A DNA stretch of 40,263 nucleotides from Promethearchaeota archaeon (GTDB lineage: Archaea; Asgardarchaeota; Lokiarchaeia; Sigyniarchaeales; SOKP01), in contig JAGXNO010000036.1 of NCBI GenBank assembly GCA_019894975.1, positions 1 through 40,263 on the forward strand. Reading direction: 5' to 3'. This document shows positions 18,944 to 26,700 of the stretch, piece by piece. The notes under the pieces are model-generated. The model was not told where the DNA came from. It saw only the letters and a program-made list of their open reading frames with translations, and did not search any database. Both the position numbers and the translations under genes were made by a program. Numbering within the stretch: position 1 is the stretch's first letter; every line of letters begins with the position of its first letter.

Positions 18944-20539
18944 ATGATTACAGAAAAAAGTGTCAAATTGGATCCAGATAAAGATATTGAGAAAAAAAAA
19001 CGGCTTGTAATTATTTCTGATACGCACATTAGCCGGTCAAGTGGTCCCTTCAACTTGCATACATTTAATTTAGGTATAGAGCAAATAAATAAGATAGAAG
19101 ATGTTGATTTATACTTACATCTAGGTGATATAACACAGAACGGAACCTTGTTAGAATATGAATTTACATTAGAACAATTTAAGAAATTTGAGCCTGCATC
19201 TAAATGTCCGTTAATGATCCTTATTGGGAATCATGATGCAATGAATGTAGGATATCTATTGTTCGAAGAGATGATTGGCAGAAGGCATATCGAATATGAA
19301 GATGATGAGTTGTTTATTATAGGAATTGACAGTACTAAACCTGATTTACCTGGGGGAATAATTCATCATAACATAATTGAATTAGTCAGAGAAGAATTAA
19401 TAAAAAAAGAAAGAGAAAATAAATTTAAAATCGTTTGTTTTCATCATCAACTCATCCCGATTCCTAATACGGGGAAAGAAAGGTCTGCAATTGATGATTC
19501 AGGAGATATGCTTAAAATGCTTTTAGAAACAAAAGCAGACTTAGTTTTAAATGGGCATCGTCATACTTCAAATTTATATACCTTAAGTAGTAGTGAAAAG
19601 GATCTCATTATTTTTAATGCGGGTACCTTCTGTTGTAATAAAACAAGATATAGAGATTTATTTACATATGCAACGATTGATATTGAGGGTAATAACCTTA
19701 CATTTCGAGTAGTTCCTATATTAGATTCCAATTCTATGCATGAAATTCGTAGAGAAGTAAAGTATTACCTCCCTTTAGATATCAAAAGAAGTAAAAAACC
19801 ATTATGTAGATTTATTCAATTTTCACACTCTTTAATTTCAGAAGAATTAGAAGATAGACAAACTAATTTGGATAGAGCTATCAATTATGTAAATAAAATA
19901 AGTGACGTTGATTTAGTAGTACATGCAGGAAATATTACACAAAATAGTTATAAAGAGGAATTTAAGATAGCAAAACAAAAAATGGATAGTTTAAAATACC
20001 CCTATATAGCAGTACCAGGATTCACAGATTCAATACCTCCCGCTTGGGAATACTGGAAACAAACCTTTGGTGAATCTAATCCTTTATTTGAAAATGAAAA
20101 GATATATTTTCAAGGATTGAATTCTACCACTCGAGATTCTACTGAGGGGTTTATAGGACGAAATAAAATGCATAAGTTTATAGAAAAAGTCTTAAGCTTA
20201 AGTCATCAAAAAATTTTTGGTGTTTGTTGTTTTCATAGTTTGATTCCTACTCCTTTGAGTGTATGGAGGACAGAATTAACGGATTCGGGAGATGTACTCT
20301 CTCAATTTGCCCGTTCACAGATAGATCTTTGTTTAAATAGTACTCCAAGTATTGCTTTTAATGTAAAGATCGATAATACTGTTTTTTCTAATGGTGGAAA
20401 CCTTAGATCTGAGAGATTTAATCAGGCTTTCATTGAAATTGAAATCTTTAGAGAGGGATATGTTATCTTAAGGGAACACAATTTAAAAACAGGTCAAAGT
20501 AAAACTGTTGGAATGTATAATATAGATATATTCATCTAA
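18944..20539 (+). CDS. Tandem calcineurin-like metallophosphoesterase, second domain degenerate
   Basis: A 531-residue soluble protein with two copies of the metallophosphoesterase fold. Domain 1 (20-260) has all metal ligands: SDTH (D26, H28), GD (D62), GNHD (95-98), FHH (H167/H168) and GHRH (204-207). Domain 2 (285-525) aligns motif by motif but has lost them: FSHS for SDTH, HAGN for HLGD, PGFTD for IGNHD, FHS for FHH and STPS for GHRH. It probably serves as a structural or regulatory partner. The first domain resembles the cAMP phosphodiesterase/Icc group; the phosphoester substrate is unknown. It lies 6 nt behind the acyltransferase pair and completes that operon; a T-tract follows at 20549-20557. 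Confidence 0.9.
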   Translation: MITEKSVKLDPDKDIEKKKRLVIISDTHISRSSGPFNLHTFNLGIEQINKIEDVDLYLHLGDITQNGTLLEYEFTLEQFKKFEPASKCPLMILIGNHDAMNVGYLLFEEMIGRRHIEYEDDELFIIGIDSTKPDLPGGIIHHNIIELVREELIKKERENKFKIVCFHHQLIPIPNTGKERSAIDDSGDMLKMLLETKADLVLNGHRHTSNLYTLSSSEKDLIIFNAGTFCCNKTRYRDLFTYATIDIEGNNLTFRVVPILDSNSMHEIRREVKYYLPLDIKRSKKPLCRFIQFSHSLISEELEDRQTNLDRAINYVNKISDVDLVVHAGNITQNSYKEEFKIAKQKMDSLKYPYIAVPGFTDSIPPAWEYWKQTFGESNPLFENEKIYFQGLNSTTRDSTEGFIGRNKMHKFIEKVLSLSHQKIFGVCCFHSLIPTPLSVWRTELTDSGDVLSQFARSQIDLCLNSTPSIAFNVKIDNTVFSNGGNLRSERFNQAFIEIEIFREGYVILREHNLKTGQSKTVGMYNIDIFI

Positions 20540-20627
20540 ATCAATCAATTTTTTTTCATAAAAAATAAACTTAAAAAGCATTTTTTGTTTATAAAAATAA
20601 TCAAAATTCTTTAAATGATATATTTTC

Positions 20628-20909
20628 ATGGCAAAAATAAAACTACATCTATTAAACATCTTCCAGTTAAGAATCAACAAGAAATTCGTAGAATATGAGG
20701 GTAAAACTGTGGGAGATATAATGAATCAATTTTTAGGAGAATATAGAGAGAAACTTGGAGAAGAACTATTAGACAAAAATAGAAAAAAACTGAACCCTCA
20801 GATATTGATATTGCTAAATGGTAGGAACATTAAATATTTAAAAGAGTATAAAACAAAACTTAACGATAATGATGAGATCTACCTGTCGTTTGCGCTCGCA
20901 GGTGGATAA
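20628..20909 (+). CDS. MoaD/ThiS-like ubiquitin-fold protein with C-terminal diglycine
   Basis: A 93-residue beta-grasp protein ending ...YLSFALAGG, the free C-terminal Gly-Gly that is adenylated by E1-like enzymes. Other MoaD features: an early hydrophobic strand, VGDIMNQFLGEY helix, and ILILLNGRNIKYL...LNDNDEIYLSFALAGG, the usual end of sulfur carriers (LNDGDEV...PVAGG). It may serve as the sulfur carrier for molybdopterin or tRNA thiolation, or as a small archaeal modifier (SAMP-like). No E1 homologue or moa gene is nearby, so the choice is open. The start ATG has no strong ribosome binding site; gene is monocistronic between the phosphoesterase and the Rag-like GTPase. Confidence 0.87.
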   Translation: MAKIKLHLLNIFQLRINKKFVEYEGKTVGDIMNQFLGEYREKLGEELLDKNRKKLNPQILILLNGRNIKYLKEYKTKLNDNDEIYLSFALAGG

Positions 20910-21093
20910 ATGACATTTGTGCTTATACCGGTACAAACATCTAGCTTTTTGAAACATTAACCTTAAATATAAAAAGAATCATATTTTTTTTACTAAAAGC
21001 TATAATTTATTAATGGTATTAAATTTGGAATAAATTAGGACGCTTTTCTCATCCATACAATTGTTGACATAAAATAACAACTAACATTAAATA

Positions 21094-21097
21094 GGTG
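21094..21097 (+). promoter_or_regulatory. GGTG ribosome binding site before an ATA start
   Basis: AGGTG lies 7 nt before ATA 21105. The frame upstream is closed by TGA at 21102-21104, and the first ATG in frame (21207) falls after the P-loop, so translation must begin between these points. ATA 21105 then yields M-KKIAFIGLDNAGKTS, a normal Arf-like beginning. Confidence 0.6.
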
Positions 21098-21104
21098 TAT
21101 CTGA

Positions 21105-22034
21105 ATAAAGAAAATAGCCTTCATTGGGCTTGATAACGCGGGAAAGACCAGTATAATAACTGCAATCACGAAACGCTTTGGTTTTGAAGAAGAGGTTGCA
21201 AAATTAATGCCTACAAGAAGAATTGCTCGTGATACATTTAGGTTCTTGGGCTTAGAATTCTCAAGACTTGATTTTGGTGGCCAGCGTATATACCGGGAAG
21301 ATTACTTAAAACATCCTGAAAAATTCTTGAGTGGCATAGACTTGATTTTCTATGTTATTGATGCTCAAGATTTCGATAGGTATATTGAATCAATAGATTA
21401 TTTGGAAGAAATTTTACTTTATTTTAAAGAGCGTCAAGAAGATGTAATGGTTGCTGTCCTTTTTCATAAATTCGACCCTCAATTTGTTGATGATGTAGAA
21501 ATAAATAAGAGAATACTTACTTTAAAACAGGCCTTAACGAGATATTCCAACCATTTTGATATTTTCTTCTTTGAAACCACAATTTTTGACATCAAATCTA
21601 TTATGGATGCCTTTTCAAGTGGACTATCAATGCTTTTCGAAAAAATTGAGATGGTCTCGAATTTATTTGCAGAAATTAGTAAGAATTATAACACTATTCT
21701 AATATCTTTATTCGATGCAAAAGGTATAACTTTGGGAGAGTATTTTCGTCCTCACCTACAGTTACTACAAAAGATAAAAATATATGAAATATATTTAGAT
21801 TTGCAAAAACGTATTGTCTCTGAAAATAGGACTCTTTATGAATTTTCCGACAAATTTGAAAATGGGGAAAGATTTTCGGGGATAGTAGAGGTTTTAAAAT
21901 TTGGCAATTTAGAATTCTTTTTACTATTTATAATTGAAGAAGATGAAGATTTACAATTAACAGTCACAATTTTAGATAAAATCGAAGCAGCTAAACCTCA
22001 AATGGAAAATTTGATAATGCAGATTATTCAATAA
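21105..22034 (+). CDS. Rag/Gtr-like Arf-superfamily GTPase (probable ATA start)
   Basis: A 309-residue paralogue of the GTPase at 11249. Motifs: G1 G8-LDNAGKTS16, switch I PTRR (T37), G3 LDFGGQ (55-60; Gln 60), G4 H121-K-F-D124, the Rag-type HKxD, followed by FFETTIFDIKSIMDAFSSGL like the Rag SIWD helix. A C-terminal alpha/beta domain (about 180-309, ILISLFDAKGITLGEY...) sits where Rags carry a roadblock domain. Starting at the first ATG (21207) would remove the whole P-loop; ATA 21105, 7 nt after GGTG, restores it and is the start I propose. A one-base sequencing error upstream is the alternative. Rag GTPases work as obligate heterodimers in eukaryotes, and two copies occur here, but dimerisation is inference. 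Confidence 0.85.
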   Translation: MKKIAFIGLDNAGKTSIITAITKRFGFEEEVAKLMPTRRIARDTFRFLGLEFSRLDFGGQRIYREDYLKHPEKFLSGIDLIFYVIDAQDFDRYIESIDYLEEILLYFKERQEDVMVAVLFHKFDPQFVDDVEINKRILTLKQALTRYSNHFDIFFFETTIFDIKSIMDAFSSGLSMLFEKIEMVSNLFAEISKNYNTILISLFDAKGITLGEYFRPHLQLLQKIKIYEIYLDLQKRIVSENRTLYEFSDKFENGERFSGIVEVLKFGNLEFFLLFIIEEDEDLQLTVTILDKIEAAKPQMENLIMQIIQ

Positions 22035-22108
22035 GTAATTTTATTATTTAAACTCATTACTTTATATTAAAATCATCTTTGATATATGGTTTATTAGTTT
22101 CTGAATGC

Positions 22109-22190
22109 GCAGATGGAGGGACTCGAACCCCCGAACGTTTGCACGCACCGGCTTTCGAAGCCGGCGTCTTACCAGCTAGGCTACATCTGC
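22109..22190 (-). tRNA. trnS: tRNA-Ser(CGA)
   Basis: Reads as an 82-nt cloverleaf on the minus strand: acceptor GCAGATG/CATCTGC (7 perfect pairs), anticodon stem CCGGC/GCCGG with loop TTCGAAA (anticodon CGA, positions 34-36), a 15-nt variable arm with CGT...ACG stem, and T-arm GGGGG-TTCGAGT-CCCTC. The long variable arm and discriminator G73 agree with serine. CCA is not encoded, and no intron is present. The D-stem has one C11-A24 mismatch. Confidence 0.95.
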
Positions 22191-22305
22191 TATTTTGTTA
22201 AAATTGTCTTATAAAACTTAAGCGATCTTATCTATAAAATTCTTTCTTTTTAGGATGAAAGAAATTCAATGAATAAGATTTTCGAAATAAGAATTTATGA
22301 AATAT

Positions 22306-22605
22306 TTAAGAAGTAGGAACAAAAATTTTGAGTTTCAAGCTGGGATCTAATAGTTTTATTAATCCTTCCTCTACATACTGCTTTAATAAGATTTTTGCGG
22401 TCGAAACTCTAATATCAAATTTTACTGCCATCTCTGTGGCCAAAATTGTTTTACTCTTTGAAATTGAATCTCTTATATCTTTCTCAATGCTTTTTGGTAT
22501 AAAAGCATCTCTTTCAACGACAGTAATTTGCTTAGTTCTTCCATATTTTCTTCTTAGATTGATTGTTGCTTTTCGAACCAGCAGTTTTTCTTCTTTCTCT
22601 GACAT
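22306..22605 (-). CDS. rps25e: Ribosomal protein eS25 (S25e)
   Basis: A 99-residue protein with the eS25 winged-helix core at about 40-98: FIPKSIEKDIRDSISKSKTILATEMAVKFDIRVSTAKILLKQYVEEGLIKLL, matching the family pattern of a starting lysine-rich tail, a helix, then (I/L)(T/A)xxxLAxxFxIRxSxARxxLRxLxxxGLI. This small-subunit protein, shared by archaea and eukaryotes but not bacteria, lies near the mRNA exit side of the 40S/30S head. ATG at 22605 is preceded by no strong ribosome binding site, common for leaderless archaeal genes. It follows no ribosomal operon; its neighbours are tRNA-Ser and the Bud23-like gene, both translation-linked. Confidence 0.86.
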   Translation of the reverse strand: MSEKEEKLLVRKATINLRRKYGRTKQITVVERDAFIPKSIEKDIRDSISKSKTILATEMAVKFDIRVSTAKILLKQYVEEGLIKLLDPSLKLKIFVPTS

Positions 22606-22752
22606 GGTAATTATGATGTGAAGTATTAAAAAATTAAAATAGAATGAAAATATAAATATTTAGAATTAAATAAAATTTTTGGTTTATTCTATAAATTTTA
22701 ATAGAGTATATCTAATTTATTAATCAAACTAATATAGTAGACAATTATTACC

Positions 22753-23382
22753 GTGAACAATGAATTTAGTTTTGATGTAAAGAAAAAAAGGCCAGAGGAA
22801 ACCTACGAAAAAGTATTAGATTATTTTAGAGGAGATATCTTAACTCAGTATGCGACTTCTAAAAGCATGATGAGAATTCAACAAAAAATTACATCAAGAG
22901 CTTTAGAATTAATGAATTTTTCAAGGAAGGATCCTTTAATTTTAGATGCAGGTTGTGGTCCTGGATTTGCTTCAATGTATATAAAGGAATTGGGATATAG
23001 AGTCGTGGGGCTTGATATTATTTTAGATTTCTTGCATTATTATGAAATAAAAGGTTTAAATCCTGTTAATGCAGATATGTGCTTAGTTCCTTTTAAATCA
23101 AATATTTTTGATGGAATTATTTCTATTTCGGCATTACAATGGGTATTTAAAGATACTAATGATAATGTAATGAAAACCAATTTTATAAATCTTATAACAT
23201 ATTTTTATTCAATTCTGAGAAACAATTCAAGGGCAGTAATACAATTTTACCCAAAAAACGATGAAATAATGACTACTATTGGCAAAATGATAACAGAAAA
23301 TACAAAATTCACGGGGGAATACATCATTGACAATCCACAGAATCCAAAGAAAAGACGAATATTTCTAGTTCTTGAAAAGTAA
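22753..23382 (+). CDS. Bud23-like rRNA (guanine-N7) methyltransferase
   Basis: A 209-residue SAM-dependent class I methyltransferase. Motif I is ILDAGCGPG (63-71), the acidic residue after strand 2 is D88 (VVGLDI), and the N-terminal YATSKSMMRIQQKITSRALEL and the later ISISALQWVF, FYSILRNNSRAVIQFYPKN follow eukaryotic Bud23 (human BUD23: RMIRIQ..., ISISAVQWL, ARAVFQFYPEN) closely. Eukaryotic Bud23, activated by Trm112, methylates a guanine of 18S rRNA. It lacks the basic C-terminal extension of the eukaryotic enzyme. The start is GTG at 22753. Its stop codon abuts a truncated longin/winged-helix gene remnant, probably a recombination joint. Role in ribosome maturation here is inferred from homology and from the neighbouring eS25 and tRNA. 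Confidence 0.87.
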   Translation: MNNEFSFDVKKKRPEETYEKVLDYFRGDILTQYATSKSMMRIQQKITSRALELMNFSRKDPLILDAGCGPGFASMYIKELGYRVVGLDIILDFLHYYEIKGLNPVNADMCLVPFKSNIFDGIISISALQWVFKDTNDNVMKTNFINLITYFYSILRNNSRAVIQFYPKNDEIMTTIGKMITENTKFTGEYIIDNPQNPKKRRIFLVLEK

Positions 23383-23566
23383 GTTCCAAGACACAAGTAA
23401 TAACGAATACTATGCATTATTATCAGATATTTACTTAACATCAACTTTTCCGAAATACATTTTAAATACTATCAAATTAGACTATGATAATAAATCTAAA
23501 GCAGAACAAGTGTTGATAGAATATATTAATGTCCTAGAAAACTCCTATTTAGAAGCAAAATCTTAA
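23383..23566 (+). pseudogene. 3' remnant of a third longin/winged-helix gene
   Basis: Translating from 23384 gives FQDTSNNEYYALLSDIYLTS... KAEQVLIEYINVLENSYLEA, which lines up with residues 302 to about 360 of the 371-residue protein at 34651 (FQDERGNEYYALLSDFHLEL...KADQVLIEYLTVLENTYTNL) and the same part of the 28088 protein. The 5' 80 percent is gone: homology begins 2 nt after the bud23 stop codon. No start codon or ribosome binding site is convincing (only a TTG at 23372 inside bud23). It keeps an intact frame to its stop, so the loss is relatively recent or the fragment is still translated. It precedes the receptor gene in the same way the intact copies would. Confidence 0.72.
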
Positions 23567-23689
23567 TAATTATTAAATTTTTTTTTCAATAATTTTTTTA
23601 CTAATTTTCATCATTTTTGGTTTATTCATATACAAAATATTTTATGTAACTTCTTTTATACTATTGTTAAAATTTATAATAAAATTTAC

Positions 23690-23701
23690 AATTTGTACAG
23701 A
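23690..23701 (+). other. Leader sequence shared with the receptor gene at 38335
   Basis: AATTTGTACAGA occurs here, 7 nt before the receptor ATG at 23709, and again at 38315-38326, 8 nt before the receptor ATG at 38335. The sequence around both is similar (both continue to an ATG-A-A start). It could be a shared regulatory or ancestral leader. Two matches of 12 nt in AT-rich DNA are suggestive, not proof. Confidence 0.4.
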
Positions 23702-23708
23702 TGATTTT

Positions 23709-26700
23709 ATGAAAATACGAAATATATATAAAATTCGATTAAAAAAAGTGTCATTACTCTTAACTATGGTACTATTGATCCTTTTTCCAGCATATTTGAT
23801 AAACCTCTCTAATCTTACAGGGCTTTCAGAGAATTTTAGTGAAGATAGTGGCAAAAACTATGGTTTTAATAATCAACAGGATTTAAAATCAAGTGTATTG
23901 GGCAACGATACATGGTGGGATGCTTCTTTTGGGTATCGAAAATTACTAAAAATCACAAACCCAAATAATTTCAATATTAGTAATTATGGAATATCTGTAA
24001 GTTTTAATTATATGGAATTAGCAGGGAAAATCCAATCTAGCTTAGACGATATTAGAATAGTAGAAAATGGAATTGAACGTAAATATTATGTTGTAAAAGA
24101 TTATCCTTCAACAAGTTTTGCTACAATATATTTTGACACTAATATCTCACAAAGTTCTACGGAATATGATACATACATGTACTTCAATAAAACCGTTGGA
24201 AGCAATGAAGCATCTGGAATTTTAGATAGTTTTGGTTGGGTTAAAAACGGAGATTTTGAATTAGATAATAGTACTGCTCAACATTTTGAACCCTATGGAT
24301 GGACATTCTCTCATGATCAAGTTGACCAAATTCAGGATATAAGTAATGCTAGAGAAGCCGTAAATCATTCAGATACCAGTTATGCGTTTTTTGAAAATAA
24401 CCTAGTCTCGATAGATGATCTTGACCTATCGGCGGAGAGAGTAGAATCAGGATATTATGCTTATAAATGGGGCGGTCTAGGTGATATGCTCCCTCAAATA
24501 TCATGTCAAGACTATGTAGGGACTTTCTATTCTTATCCATTTAAAGTTCCGATAATAGAAGGTGGAGAAATAAGTTTGAATGTTTTTCGCAATGTAAGAA
24601 CCTTTATGTTCGAAGACCCGGCCTCTTCTCTTCCTACTATTTCTGAGGATGGCTATTTTCTAAGGATCTGTAATGGATCAGGTTCAAAATATACAGTTGA
24701 TGTAGATTTACATGAAAATGTAGGAACTGGTTACGATAGTTGGGTGGAGACATACGGAGGTTATGCTTATGTTTCACCAAATCAAAAAACTTTAAAATAT
24801 GAAACTGAATTAAAAGAACACTTTGAAATTGATCCGAGCTTAGATACGATGTCAGGTTCAATTGACGATGGGGACTTAACGGGTTCTATAGAGATTGATC
24901 TTACTGATTATATGGGTGAAGATATATTCATAGAATTTGGTACTTGGGGTCCAGAAGACGGAAGTGGGGATATTTACAAATCAGGATTCTTTCAGGTGGA
25001 TGATATAAGGTTTAATTACACCATATCTGCGGAAATGCAAGAATTACAAACCCAAGTATCAACAGTAGAATTAATAATTAAGGATGTTGATGGAAGGAGT
25101 GTTCCTACAGCAGAAGTTATGATTGTTGATAATACCTACGCTAAAGGATCACCCGAATATATCGTTGCTAGTGGAACAACTTCTAATGGAAGAATCACTT
25201 TCAATGATATTCCTAACGGTTATTATAATATTACTGCTAATTATACACTAGGGTCTATGGAGGCGGAAGTTTTTAATAGCATTGATTCTGGAGAAGGTCC
25301 ATACTATTTCAATGGAATTTCTTATACTCAAAACCTTTATACTGATATATGGACAATAGATTTTGAAATAGTAGATTGGGATGGGATTCCTTTAACTTAT
25401 GGTTATATTGAAGTGAACGATAGTTTAGGTGGGACTTTATTAGAAACTTTAACTCTTGATAGTAACGGTAAAGCGACTTTTCGATGGCTCAATCAACCAA
25501 GTTATTATTATAAAGTTTATTATGATAATGCAGACTATGGTTCTTTTAGCCCAACGTCATTAAATGAGAGCTATATATACAGAAATCAATATGCTCAGAA
25601 TAATGTAAAATTTCGGGAACACACTATCAATTTAAACGAAACTGGTACTGGTAGTTTTTCAATCAGCGAAATAATTTATACAAATGGATCTAAAACTGAA
25701 CTAGGAAATAAGAAAATAATCAACGCCAATATTACTCTTACAGATATGAAAGATTATCTTGAAGATGTTTCAATCTATTATATCGATGAAGATAATTCAA
25801 CTGTTGGAAATCTTCTTTATCAAAGGATCTATAGCACAACAAATATTACTGATGATTATATTGAGCTTGATATCGCACAGATCGATAATGTTAACTTAAG
25901 AAATGATAACTATGAAGCATATGGATTATTAATTGAAGTTAATGGATTTAATAATACACAAAGCAATGGTGAAATTAAGGTAGGTTTAACTGAATCATGT
26001 AATATTTATAACAGAACAGCATTAGCAAGGCTAAACATCCGTGTGGTCGAAAATTTCGGATCTCCAGAATCCCCAGAAGGAGATCCTCGGAGTACTACTA
26101 TCAATGTAATCGACGATTTTACCGGGCAACCGTTAGTTAATTTGTCATCATTTAATGATAGAGATGGAAATGCTTATGGACCAAAAAATGGTTATGAGAC
26201 ACCATTCTGGTTTTTAATCGGTCGGAAATATAATTTTTCTCTAGATATTGGCAATTTAACTGATGCTTATTTTAATATATCGCATGTAGAACCAACGCAA
26301 TGGACTCCAGGAATGACTAAAATCAATGAATATAATTATACACTTCTCGGCAATTCCTCAATTACGTTTAACCTTAGATTAGAAGGGACAGGAGTAAATA
26401 TTACAAATTACGATACTTCATTCAATGCATCCTTCGGAACTACTGAGGTATTTTGGGGAGAAGACCTAAATTTCTGGGCAGAATTTACATCAACATCAGA
26501 TAACTGGCAAACTTGGAATTTTGTTTCAGAGCCTCCAGGAGCCTGTTATTTAAGCATAAAGAGAGCCGGTTCAGAAGATATATTGATCTCAAAGAAGATG
26601 ATATATGTTGGTAACGGCAATTTTTCAGTAATGGTTAATTCAGATCTACTCTCTGCCGGAAATGAAAAAGAATATTACGATTTTGCAATAAACGGGTATC

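Noticed and set aside
20919..20941. Weak inverted repeat TTTGT...ACAAA after the MoaD-like gene
   Set aside because: Only five pairs with a long loop, no T-tract; not supported as a terminator.
22109..22190. tRNA first read as having anticodon UCG (Arg) with an odd long variable arm
   Set aside because: On re-reading the minus strand, the anticodon loop is TTCGAAA, giving CGA; with long variable arm and G73 this is an ordinary tRNA-Ser.
22753..23566. Bud23-adaptor fusion
   Set aside because: The two are in different frames and the bud23 stop TAA separates them; the adaptor piece is a separate remnant.
23664..23708. Upstream TTG start for receptor 1
   Set aside because: It adds 15 residues before the signal segment; ATG 23709 makes the N-terminus match the paralogue's.
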